Positions 55,752-64,000 of a stretch of DNA of 64,000 nt are shown here, piece by piece. A model generated the notes under the pieces. The model searched no databases, was not told the origin of the DNA, and saw only the letters and a list, made by a program, of their open reading frames with translations. The position numbers were made by a program, and so were the translations under genes. The DNA comes from Sphingobacteriaceae bacterium (GTDB lineage Bacteria; Bacteroidota; Bacteroidia; B-17B0; Aurantibacillaceae), in contig JADJLA010000001.1 in the NCBI GenBank assembly GCA_016705695.1, positions 248,001 to 312,000 on the forward strand. Reading direction: 5' to 3'. Every line of letters starts with the position of its first letter. The stretch's first letter is position 1.

Positions 55752-57032
55752 ATGGAAAATAATAAGTGTCGTACCTCCCTCCAGATCTTGTTTGCAGCTG
55801 TTCTTCTATTAACTTTTAGCTTTAAATTATCTGCGCAAGATGGAGCAAATCTATTCAAAAAGAATTGTGCTGTTTGCCACACCACATCTGATGTAAAACT
55901 TACGGGCCCTGGCTTAAAGGGTGTTTTCGACAGGGTTCCAAAACCTGCTGACGCATGGCTGACTGCCTGGATATTAAATAGCGAAAAGCTAATTAAGTCG
56001 GGAGATCCTTATGCCAACAAGATATATAACGATTACAGCAAAGCTGCAATGACAGTATTTGAAGGGCAGTTAACGGAGAAAGACGTTGCTGCAATTTTAA
56101 GTTACGTTAAGAGCCCTCCGGCACCACCAACTTCTAGTGGTCCGGTTGCCAATGCCGATTCTGAAGCTACAGAAGAAGTTAGAGGCGGGGTAGAGCCTGT
56201 TTATTTGATCCTTGGCTGTATCGTATTATTGAACATTTTGCTTTACACATTGCGAAGCGTTAGGCATTCAATGCAAAATTCGGCAAACAAAGCTCAAGGA
56301 AAATCCGAAACTCCTGAAATAACTTTTTTCGAAGAAGCAAAACAATGGATCAGTGGTAATCGTCGTATAGTTGGTGTTATTTCTTTGGTGTTGGTTTTTG
56401 GAGGAATGAAATCGTGTTGGGACGCTTGTTACCAAATTGGTGTTTATTACGATTGGAAAACTCAGAAAGGTTATAAGCCTTCTCAACCAATTAAATTCTC
56501 TCACAAATTACATACTGACGACAACGAGATCGCATGTCAGTATTGCCACAACACTGTAGAAAAATCACGTCACTCAGGGATCCCTACTGTGAACATATGT
56601 ATGAATTGCCATAGAGGAATTACTTCAGGTCCGGTTTACAAGGAAAAGGAGATCTCAAAAATATATGCAGCTGCAGGTTGGGATAAGGACAATCAAAAAT
56701 ACACAGGTAAAGAGAATCCACTAAAATGGATCAGAGTTTACACTTTGCCGGACCACGTTTATTTTAATCACTCGCAACACGTGGTAGTTGGTAAATTAGA
56801 ATGTGCTAATTGTCATGGTGATGTTAAATCAATGACTGTTATAGAACAGAAAAATCCATTAACTATGAAGTGGTGTATAGATTGTCATCGCACAACACAA
56901 GTTGCAATGGAAGGAAACGCATATTACGATCGCTTACATAAAGCTTTGAAGGAGAAGTATGCAGGTCAGTACGACGTTAAATTTACCGTAGAAAAGATCG
57001 GTGGATTAGAGTGTGCTAAATGTCATTATTAA
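55752..57032 (+). CDS. actA: alternative complex III subunit ActA with N-terminal cytochrome c domain
   Basis: A 426-residue multihaem cytochrome with a signal peptide (ending FSFKLSAQ). Six haem c sites are seen: CAVCH (39-43) in an N-terminal monohaem domain, then after one or two membrane segments CQYCH, CMNCH, CANCH, CIDCH and CAKCH. The last five match the pentahaem ActA of alternative complex III, which takes electrons from the quinol module and hands them on; the first is a fused extra domain. First gene of actABCDEF. Confidence 0.92.
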   Translation: MENNKCRTSLQILFAAVLLLTFSFKLSAQDGANLFKKNCAVCHTTSDVKLTGPGLKGVFDRVPKPADAWLTAWILNSEKLIKSGDPYANKIYNDYSKAAMTVFEGQLTEKDVAAILSYVKSPPAPPTSSGPVANADSEATEEVRGGVEPVYLILGCIVLLNILLYTLRSVRHSMQNSANKAQGKSETPEITFFEEAKQWISGNRRIVGVISLVLVFGGMKSCWDACYQIGVYYDWKTQKGYKPSQPIKFSHKLHTDDNEIACQYCHNTVEKSRHSGIPTVNICMNCHRGITSGPVYKEKEISKIYAAAGWDKDNQKYTGKENPLKWIRVYTLPDHVYFNHSQHVVVGKLECANCHGDVKSMTVIEQKNPLTMKWCIDCHRTTQVAMEGNAYYDRLHKALKEKYAGQYDVKFTVEKIGGLECAKCHY

Positions 57033-57061
57033 TAAAGAATACATTAAGAACGAAATAACTA

Positions 57062-60000
57062 ATGTCTATGTCAAAAAAATACTGGAAAGGTCTACCTGAA
57101 CTTCATAATAGTCCAGAATTTCAGGAACAAATAAAAAACGAGTTTGCTGAACCTCTTCCCATCGATGAGTTTTTAAACAGTGATGATTCTGAAAGTAAAG
57201 GAACTTCGCGTCGAGACTTCTTAAAAGTAATGGGCTTTTCAACAGCTGCTGTTGCATTAGCAGCTTGCGAAACTCCCGTGAACAGGTCAATCCCTTATGT
57301 AGTAAAACCTGAAGAAGTTACTCCAGGGATTGCTAACTTTTATGCTTCTACTTTTTACGATGGTCACGATTACGCTTCAATTCTTGTTAAAACAAGAGAA
57401 GGACGTCCTATAAAGATCGAAGGCAACGACCTTTCAATGGTTTCCCATGGTGGAACTAGTGCCCGCGTTCAAGCATCTGTATTGAGTTTATATGATGGTG
57501 CTCGTTTAAGAGGTCCAATGGTAAAAGGCAAAGATGCAACCTGGAAAGCTGCCGATGATGCGGTTGCTTCTGCAGTTTCTGCTGGCGGTGCTGCTATTCG
57601 TATATTAACGTCTACTATAATTAGCCCTTCAACAAAAGCAGTTATTGCTGAGTTTAAATCAAAATATCCAACAGCGCAGCACGTAACATATGATGCAGTT
57701 TCGTATAATGCATTAACGCTCGCTAATAAAAATGTATTTGGTAAGTCAGTTGTTTCTTCTTATGATTTCTCAAAAGCAAAAACAATTGTAGGTATCGCTT
57801 GTGATTTCTTAGGAAACTGGTTAAACCCAATTGAGTTTGCAAAACAATATTCAACTAATCGCCGTGCAAAAAAAGAAAACCCTGAAATGAGCAAGCACTA
57901 TCATTTCGAGGCTAATCTTTCGTTAACAGGTGCAAATGCTGATTACCGAGTTTGGGTAAAACCATCCGAGTTAGGTAAAGTTAGTGTGGCTTTATATAAT
58001 GAAGTTGCCGGTGCAACCGGAAATTCTAAAGTATCAGGCGATGAAAAAATAGGAAATCCTGCTGCTGCTGCTTCGATCAAAAAGGCTGCTGAGGATTTGA
58101 TAAAAAACAAAGGGCAATCTTTAGTTGTTTCTGGTGTTAACGACGAAGGTATTCAAACCTTAGTTAATGGTATAAATAAAATGCTCGACAACTACGGAAA
58201 ATCGGTAGACGTTGAGTTACACTATAATTTTAAACAAGGTGATGATAAAGCATTCACTGATCTAGTTGCTGATATGGCTGCCGGAAAAGTAAACGTATTA
58301 ATGACCTACAACTGTAACCCGGTTTATACTTCTCCTGCTTCATTGAACTTTGCTGCTGCGTATAAAAAAGTAGCTACTAAAGTTTCTTTTGCACAAGTGT
58401 TAGATGAAACAGCACAGTTGGCAGATGTGGTTTGTCCTGATCATCATTATTTAGAGTCTTGGAATGATGCTAATCCAAAGCGTGGACATTATTCTTTACA
58501 ACAACCAGCGATCAATCCAATTTTCGCTCAACCTCGTCATGAAGGCACACGCCAATTTCAAGATTCGTTATTAAAATGGTCTGGTGTAAAAACAGATTAT
58601 TTATCATATTTACAAGGAGTTTGGAATAACCGTATTTTTCCTAATCAAGGCAAATTCGGTGATTTCGTTTCTTTCTGGAATAACTCATTGCACGACGGTG
58701 TTGTAAAAACATATGTACACAAAGACGTTAACGTTACAGAAAAATTAGTGATCAACGACTCAACAGGAAAGCCTTTATTGGCAGGTGTTGCGGCAGTTGT
58801 TGCTGAACTTACCGATACAACAAAAGTTGTAGCACCAAAAGTAGATCCAAAAATTGTTGCAGTAACGGAAGTATTACCTACTCCTGATTATAACAAAGCA
58901 GCTTCAATGGCTAGTGGAACTAAAGGCGGCGCCCTTGAACTATTTGTTTACGAAAAAATTGGTTTAGGAAGCGGTAATCAAAGTAATAACCCTTGGTTGC
59001 AAGAATTACCAGACCCTATCTCAAAAGTTACTTGGGATAATTATATTACTATGAGTCCAATTGATGTTAAAGCAAAAGGACTTGGCGAAATGTTACGTCA
59101 GGATGTTGATGGCAGTATGGTTGAATTAACCGTAAATGGTGTGTCGATGACCGTTCCTGTTTATCCTCAACCGGGTCAAGCTCCAGGATCAATTGGTTTA
59201 GCGTTAGGTTACGGAAGAGCAGTAGAGTCAATGAAAGTATCAAATGGCATTGGTGTTAACGCGTTTGCCGCATTAGAAATAACAAATGGAACAATTCAAT
59301 CGATCGTTCCAAACGTTTCAATCAGCGCAGAGAATGGTACGCATCGTTTTGCCGCTACTCAAATTCAGCACACAATTATGGGTCGCGAAGAATATCTATT
59401 GCGCGAAACATCCATCGGAGAATATAAATCAAAAGATAAAGAGTATTACAATCCTGCAGCGGAATTACCCGTTCATGGTGGTGGCAAGAAACATGTTTCA
59501 GAGATCGATCTTTGGGACTCTTACGAACGCCTAGGACATAAGTGGGGATTAACGATCGATATGAGTACATGTATTGGTTGTGCAGCTTGTGTTGTTGCTT
59601 GTACTGCCGAGAATAACGTTGCAGTTGTTGGTAAGGAAGAGGTTACTATTACGCGTGATATGTTCTGGTTACGTATCGATCGCTATTACAGTTCAGATGC
59701 AAATAAACTTGTTGAAGATGTTAGCGGCTTAATGAATACCCGCCAAATGTATTTGGATATGGAAACGCCTTCTGCAAATCCGAAGGTAACATTTCAGCCC
59801 ATGATGTGTCAACATTGCAATCACGCTCCTTGTGAAGCCGTTTGTCCAGTATTAGCCACTAGTCATAGTTCTGAAGGATTGAATATGATGACGTATAACC
59901 GTTGTATTGGTACACGCTATTGTGCAAACAACTGTCCATTTAAAGTACGTCGTTTCAATTGGTTCAACTATAATGCCAATTCAATGTTTGCGAACAATCC

Positions 60001-60421
60001 TGCACAAATGGAATTAGGCCGCATGGTGTTGAATCCGGATGTTGTAGTTCGTTCACGCGGTGTAATGGAAAAGTGCTCAATGTGTCAACATCGTTTGCAA
60101 GCAGGTAAACTAGAAGCAAAAAAAGCAGGAGTAGCCCTCGTAGACGGTTCAATTAAAACAGCTTGTCAACAAGCTTGTCCTACAAATGCGATCATGTTTG
60201 GTGATGCTAACGATGAAAAATCAGAAGTGTCAAAGTGGAGATCAGATGATAAGAACTACTATTTATTGGAAGAAGTTGGTGTGAAACCAACAGTGTCTTA
60301 TTTATTGAAAGTACGCAATGTTGATGAACGTCTTACATACTACAATGAAGAAGAGCATAAAGGCGCTCAAAAAGGCCATCAAGAAAAGCATGATGACCAC
60401 AAAGAAGAAAAACATTCGTAA
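57062..60421 (+). CDS. actB: alternative complex III subunit ActB (molybdopterin-fold plus Fe-S protein)
   Basis: A 1119-residue protein with a twin-arginine signal (TSRRDFLKVMGFSTAA). The large N-terminal part has the molybdopterin oxidoreductase fold (PYVVKPEEVTPG, DDAVASAVSAGG), but in this family it holds no cofactor. The C-terminal part carries four Fe-S cysteine groups: CIGCAACVVAC, CQHCNHAPCEAVC, CIGTRYCANNC, and CSMC with CQQACPTNAI. It forms the periplasmic electron wire between ActC and ActA. An in-frame ATG at 57068 is an alternative start. Confidence 0.93.
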   Translation: MSMSKKYWKGLPELHNSPEFQEQIKNEFAEPLPIDEFLNSDDSESKGTSRRDFLKVMGFSTAAVALAACETPVNRSIPYVVKPEEVTPGIANFYASTFYDGHDYASILVKTREGRPIKIEGNDLSMVSHGGTSARVQASVLSLYDGARLRGPMVKGKDATWKAADDAVASAVSAGGAAIRILTSTIISPSTKAVIAEFKSKYPTAQHVTYDAVSYNALTLANKNVFGKSVVSSYDFSKAKTIVGIACDFLGNWLNPIEFAKQYSTNRRAKKENPEMSKHYHFEANLSLTGANADYRVWVKPSELGKVSVALYNEVAGATGNSKVSGDEKIGNPAAAASIKKAAEDLIKNKGQSLVVSGVNDEGIQTLVNGINKMLDNYGKSVDVELHYNFKQGDDKAFTDLVADMAAGKVNVLMTYNCNPVYTSPASLNFAAAYKKVATKVSFAQVLDETAQLADVVCPDHHYLESWNDANPKRGHYSLQQPAINPIFAQPRHEGTRQFQDSLLKWSGVKTDYLSYLQGVWNNRIFPNQGKFGDFVSFWNNSLHDGVVKTYVHKDVNVTEKLVINDSTGKPLLAGVAAVVAELTDTTKVVAPKVDPKIVAVTEVLPTPDYNKAASMASGTKGGALELFVYEKIGLGSGNQSNNPWLQELPDPISKVTWDNYITMSPIDVKAKGLGEMLRQDVDGSMVELTVNGVSMTVPVYPQPGQAPGSIGLALGYGRAVESMKVSNGIGVNAFAALEITNGTIQSIVPNVSISAENGTHRFAATQIQHTIMGREEYLLRETSIGEYKSKDKEYYNPAAELPVHGGGKKHVSEIDLWDSYERLGHKWGLTIDMSTCIGCAACVVACTAENNVAVVGKEEVTITRDMFWLRIDRYYSSDANKLVEDVSGLMNTRQMYLDMETPSANPKVTFQPMMCQHCNHAPCEAVCPVLATSHSSEGLNMMTYNRCIGTRYCANNCPFKVRRFNWFNYNANSMFANNPAQMELGRMVLNPDVVVRSRGVMEKCSMCQHRLQAGKLEAKKAGVALVDGSIKTACQQACPTNAIMFGDANDEKSEVSKWRSDDKNYYLLEEVGVKPTVSYLLKVRNVDERLTYYNEEEHKGAQKGHQEKHDDHKEEKHS

Positions 60422-60451
60422 TTAATTATTAAACTTATTTTATAATATACT

Positions 60452-61855
60452 ATGCACGCAGAATCAGAAATAAGGGAACCGCTAATAGAAGGTAATAAGA
60501 CCTATCGTCAGATTTCCGATGATATTATAGCGCCCATTGAAGGTAAAGCCGCCAGAGGTTGGTATACACTTATAACGATCATGGCCCTTTGTTTTTTATG
60601 GGGAATTGGGAGTTTAGCTTACACCATTGGTGTTGGTATTGGATCTTGGGGAAGTAATAATGGTGTTGATTGGGCTTGGGATATCACCAACTTCGTTTGG
60701 TGGATCGGTATTGGTCATGCCGGTACATTGATCTCTGCCGTACTATTATTGTTCCGTCAAAAGTGGCGTATGGCGATTAACCGTTCAGCAGAAGCGATGA
60801 CGATCTTCGCGGTACTTTGTGCGGCTATTTTCGTAACCCTACATACTGGACGCCCTTGGTTAGATTATATGTTATTTCCATTACCAAATCAATTTGGTAG
60901 TTTGTGGCCTAATTTTAATTCGCCATTACTTTGGGACGTATTTGCGATATCAACCTATGCAACAGTATCTATTGTGTTTTGGTATATTGGTTTAATACCT
61001 GACTTCGCTATGATTAGAGATCGCGTGGTTAAACCATGGCAAAAGAAAATGTATTCATTACTTTCTTTTGGTTGGGGTGGAAGTGCTCGTCACTGGAGCC
61101 GCTTCGAAGAAGTATCTTTAGTGCTTGCAGGTTTGTCAACTCCGCTTGTATTCTCAGTTCACTCTATCGTATCTTTCGACTTTGCTACATCAATTGTTCC
61201 AGGTTGGCATACTACAATTTTCCCACCCTATTTTGTATCGGGAGCGGTATTCTCTGGTTTTGCAATGGTGTTAACGTTGATGTTAGTAGTGAGAAAGATC
61301 TACAAATTAGAAGCTTATGTAAGGGTGAAGCATATCGAATATATGAACATCGTTATTATTGTAACGGGCTCGATCGTAGGTGTAGCATATCTAACTGAAT
61401 TATTTATGGCCTGGTATTCTGGCGTAGAATGGGAACAGTACGCGTTCTTAAATCGTGCTACTGGACCGTTATCTTGGAGTTATTGGATCATGATGAGTTG
61501 TAATGTGTTATCACCACAATTGTTCTGGTTCAAAAAGATACGTACCTCAATTGTAGCGACATTTATTTTATCTATTGTAGTAAACATTGGTATGTGGTTC
61601 GAGCGCTTTGTGATCATTGTTCCAACTTTATGTCGTACATATCTTCCATCTACTTGGAATACCTACACCCCTTCATTTATTGATGTTGGAATTTTTGTAG
61701 GAACAATCGGTATGTTCGGAACTTTCTTTTTATTGTTCTCTCGTTTCTTTCCTGTAATTGCACAGGCCGAATTGAAAACAATATTAAAGGCTTCAGGTCA
61801 ACAACAAAAATTAGATTCAGCTAAGCACGCTCATCATGCATCAGCGCATAATTAA
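60452..61855 (+). CDS. actC: alternative complex III subunit ActC (NrfD-like quinol module)
   Basis: A 467-residue NrfD-type membrane protein of about ten helices. WWIGIGHAGTLISAVLLL marks the quinol-site helices, with FEEVSLVLAGLSTPLVFSV and WYSGVEWEQYAF further on. It oxidises menaquinol and passes electrons to ActB. The N-terminus has a 50-residue cytoplasmic lead (REPLIEGNKTYRQISDDI), as in other ActC proteins. Confidence 0.94.
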   Translation: MHAESEIREPLIEGNKTYRQISDDIIAPIEGKAARGWYTLITIMALCFLWGIGSLAYTIGVGIGSWGSNNGVDWAWDITNFVWWIGIGHAGTLISAVLLLFRQKWRMAINRSAEAMTIFAVLCAAIFVTLHTGRPWLDYMLFPLPNQFGSLWPNFNSPLLWDVFAISTYATVSIVFWYIGLIPDFAMIRDRVVKPWQKKMYSLLSFGWGGSARHWSRFEEVSLVLAGLSTPLVFSVHSIVSFDFATSIVPGWHTTIFPPYFVSGAVFSGFAMVLTLMLVVRKIYKLEAYVRVKHIEYMNIVIIVTGSIVGVAYLTELFMAWYSGVEWEQYAFLNRATGPLSWSYWIMMSCNVLSPQLFWFKKIRTSIVATFILSIVVNIGMWFERFVIIVPTLCRTYLPSTWNTYTPSFIDVGIFVGTIGMFGTFFLLFSRFFPVIAQAELKTILKASGQQQKLDSAKHAHHASAHN

Positions 61856-61875
61856 TTAAAGATTAAGTATCAAAT

Positions 61876-62427
61876 ATGGCAACTACTAAACAAATAATAC
61901 ATGGAGTTTTTGGTGATGAAGAGCCAATGATGGAGGCATGTAAAAAATTAAGAGCTGCGGGTATCCGTATAAAAGATGTGTATACACCAATGCCGGTACA
62001 CGGTCTTGATGGAATCATTGGAGTTCCGCGTACCCGTCTGGCAATTTGTGCATTCATTTACGGTATTACCGGAATGTCGTTAGCTACATTAATGATGTGG
62101 TACATGATGGTGTACGACTGGCCAAGTGATATTGGAGGTAAACCAACTTGGGCATATTACATGGCTGTACCTGCTTTTATCCCAATTACTTTCGAGGCCG
62201 CTGTATTTTGTGCTGCTCATGGATTGGCTTTAACTTACTTGTTGCGTTGCTGGTTAGTTCCAGGTGCAAAAGCAAAGAATCCGGATCCAAGAACTACTGA
62301 TGATAAATTTCTGGTTTATTTAGAACTAAAAGAAGAGCAAGCTAAAAAGGCCGAAGCAATTTTTAAAGAAACTGGAGTAGAAGAAGTTAATTACAAGGGA
62401 ACTTTACAAATTGAACCAAAATATTAA
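61876..62427 (+). CDS. actD: alternative complex III subunit ActD (DUF3341)
   Basis: A 183-residue protein with a DUF3341 fold: KQIIHGVFGDEEPMMEACKK, VYTPMPVHGLD, then two membrane helices (FIYGITGMSLATLMMWYMM; YYMAVPAFIPITFEAAVF). It is an accessory membrane subunit of the complex. The 3' end overlaps no coding part of actE once the proper actE start is used. Confidence 0.94.
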   Translation: MATTKQIIHGVFGDEEPMMEACKKLRAAGIRIKDVYTPMPVHGLDGIIGVPRTRLAICAFIYGITGMSLATLMMWYMMVYDWPSDIGGKPTWAYYMAVPAFIPITFEAAVFCAAHGLALTYLLRCWLVPGAKAKNPDPRTTDDKFLVYLELKEEQAKKAEAIFKETGVEEVNYKGTLQIEPKY

Positions 62428-62440
62428 TAGAATATTTTAT

Positions 62441-63106
62441 ATGGACATGAATTATAAAACAATAAAATTAGCGGTAGCTGGTGTAGCACTTACACTTGTA
62501 TTTGCTAGTTTGAGCTCTTGCGGTGTAAGAGACGAAAATACTCCGGGTGTGGAATTCATGCCTGACATGTATCGATCTCCATCTGTTGAGAATTATGGAA
62601 CGTACGTAATTGACGGTGACACTTTGTATAGTGCTATGCTGCCTGTAAAGGGAACCATTGCTCGTAATTATTTACCCTACACATACGAGAATAGTGCCGC
62701 AGGTTATGAAGCTGCAGGGTTAAATCTTAAAACCCCTCTTGATATGGCGCATCGCGATATTTTTGAAAAGGATGGCGAAGTGCTTTATGGCAAATTCTGC
62801 ATTCATTGTCATGGAGCCTCAGGGGCAGGTGATGGAAAAGTAGGTTTAAAATTACCTGGACCACCACCGGCATATGATGGTGCTTTAAAAGACCTTTCAG
62901 AAGGAAAAATTTTCCATTCGATCACTTATGGTAAAAACTCTATGGGTCCACATTCAAGTCAGTTATCTGTCGAAGAACGTTGGAAATTAGTGTGCTATGT
63001 ACAAAAATTACAAGGAAAAAAAGAGCCTGTTGACAGTACTAAACAAGTTGCAGCAGTTGCAACGCCAACAACAGCGGGAGAACATTCGAGCGGAGGACAT
63101 CATTAA
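62441..63106 (+). CDS. actE: alternative complex III subunit ActE (monohaem cytochrome c lipoprotein)
   Basis: The ATG at 62441 (MDMNYKTIKLAVAG) is used; an earlier in-frame TTG lies inside actD. A lipobox (LASLSSCG) anchors it in the membrane, facing the periplasm. One haem site CIHCH is followed by GASGAGDGKVGLKLPGPP, and the axial Met may be that of YGKNSMGPHSSQL. The C-terminus is His-rich. It is the cytochrome that exchanges electrons with ActA and the terminal oxidase. Confidence 0.92.
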   Translation: MDMNYKTIKLAVAGVALTLVFASLSSCGVRDENTPGVEFMPDMYRSPSVENYGTYVIDGDTLYSAMLPVKGTIARNYLPYTYENSAAGYEAAGLNLKTPLDMAHRDIFEKDGEVLYGKFCIHCHGASGAGDGKVGLKLPGPPPAYDGALKDLSEGKIFHSITYGKNSMGPHSSQLSVEERWKLVCYVQKLQGKKEPVDSTKQVAAVATPTTAGEHSSGGHH

Positions 63107-63134
63107 TTATTTTAATACGTAACGAAACTATAGT

Positions 63135-64000
63135 ATGAATACAGAGAATTTTACAATACCTTCTAAAGCCAAAATGGCCTCATTTATTTTAATGGGTCTT
63201 GGTTTAGTATCCATTATTTGTATGTTCATGATGGACAAAGGAAACGAGGCAGAACATTATCATGCAGGAACTAGGGCTTGGTCAAACGTGTTTGCAGGGT
63301 CATTCTTTTTTGCAGCCCTTGCTTTAGGTGCAGCCTTCTTTTTGGGTTTGCAGTATGCTGCAGAAGCAGGTTGGTCAACTACCATTAAACGTGTTATAGA
63401 AGCAGTTTCTATGTATTTGCCATGGGGGCTTAGTTTTCTTATGTTACTATTCATCCTTGGGCAATTTTTTCACGCGCATCATATTTATCATTGGATGCAG
63501 CCCGGTATTGCCGACCCTTCAAGCGAGCATTACGACTCTGTGATTGCCGGAAAGATTGGTTATTTCGGAGTTTTCTGGTGGGTACGTACTATTCTTTATA
63601 TGGTTGGTTGGACATGGTTCACAATGAAATTAAGAAAGAATTCGATTGATGCAGATAAATTAGAGATTGATGTAAATAACAGCTTTCACTGGAAGAATGT
63701 GAAACTTGGTGCATGGTTCATGGTGGTATTTGCTGTTACATCTTCTACTTCTACTTGGGATTGGATCATGAGTATTGATACACACTGGTTTTCAACTATG
63801 ATGGGTTGGTACGTATTCTCAGGAATGTGGATCAGTGCGTTGGTTGCAATCACAATATTAGTTATTTGGTTAAAGAAACTAGGATACCTGGAATATGTTA
63901 CAGAAAGTACTATACATGATATGGGTAAGTGGATGTTCGCGATCTCTTTCTTGTGGACATACTTATATTTCTCGCAATTCATGTTGATCTGGTATTCAAA
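63135..64000 (+). CDS. actF: alternative complex III subunit ActF (3' partial)
   Basis: The frame opens at ATG 63135 (MNTENFTIPSKAKMASFIL) and is open to the last base, so about 288 residues are seen. It has at least seven hydrophobic helices, with GTRAWSNVFAGSFFFAAL, MYLPWGLSFLMLL, FWWVRTILYMVGW and STSTWDWIMSIDTHWFST, typical of ActF/quinol:cytochrome c oxidoreductase membrane subunit. It starts 28 bp after actE and completes the operon as far as the window shows. Confidence 0.92.
   Translation, partial: MNTENFTIPSKAKMASFILMGLGLVSIICMFMMDKGNEAEHYHAGTRAWSNVFAGSFFFAALALGAAFFLGLQYAAEAGWSTTIKRVIEAVSMYLPWGLSFLMLLFILGQFFHAHHIYHWMQPGIADPSSEHYDSVIAGKIGYFGVFWWVRTILYMVGWTWFTMKLRKNSIDADKLEIDVNNSFHWKNVKLGAWFMVVFAVTSSTSTWDWIMSIDTHWFSTMMGWYVFSGMWISALVAITILVIWLKKLGYLEYVTESTIHDMGKWMFAISFLWTYLYFSQFMLIWYS

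Overview
The window is AT-rich chromosomal DNA of a Bacteroidota bacterium, probably an environmental relative of Flavobacteriales or Sphingobacteriales. The evidence is T9SS C-terminal sorting domains (YPNP...G.Y...), a SprB-like repeat adhesin followed by a PorP/SprF gene, an ActABCDEF alternative complex III operon, -7 promoter elements of the TAnnTTTG type, and many starts at or within a few bases of the inferred transcription start. No rRNA, tRNA, CRISPR array, phage or transposase gene was seen.

Region 1 (1-12.9 kb) is a sulfur and thiol island. It holds an MBL-fold/rhodanese persulfide-dioxygenase-like protein, two further rhodaneses, a multicopper oxidase, a universal stress protein, a split YeeE/YedE transporter, a TsdA-like dihaem cytochrome, a DsrE-like protein, a porin, a SoxB-like hydrolase and a Crp/Fnr regulator with three clustered cysteines. 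A minus-strand operon follows (DUF6132-like, DUF2892-like, HMA, thioredoxin, unknown). Three promoters here share a TGTAAC-N4-GTTACA-like half-palindrome 41-43 bp upstream of the predicted start, which suggests one regulon.

Region 2 (13-22 kb): an unknown lipoprotein, a NarL-type response regulator, an unknown lipoprotein, an OmpA/PD40 protein, a TPR histidine kinase, and a T9SS surface protein behind a cobalamin riboswitch. Region 3 (22-27 kb): three T9SS-secreted proteins, two of them Omp28-like paralogues. Region 4 (27-34.4 kb): an overlapping mfd-histidine kinase-ABC (BtuFCD/FecBCD type) operon.

Region 5 (34.4-37.4 kb): a broken zinc-ribbon gene, panD, an Fnr-like regulator and kamA. Two identical TTGACAAATGTCAA boxes sit here. 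One lies midway between the regulator gene and a promoter that leads straight into a strong terminator, giving a candidate Fnr-controlled small RNA. Region 6 (37.4-45.8 kb): ClC channel, SET protein, aldehyde dehydrogenase, deoC, an acyltransferase-like protein, lipB, PGI/PMI and a Nudix hydrolase. Region 7 (46-55.5 kb): a giant adhesin of about 28 cysteine-bearing SprB-like repeats plus PorP/SprF. Region 8 (55.7 kb to the end): actABCDEF, the quinol:cytochrome c/electron-acceptor oxidoreductase.

Five genes (rhodanese 3498, soxB-like, zinc ribbon, kamA, giant adhesin) carry thirteen stop or frameshift lesions in all. Most are single-base length changes in homopolymers, so consensus sequencing error is the leading explanation and these genes may be intact in the organism.
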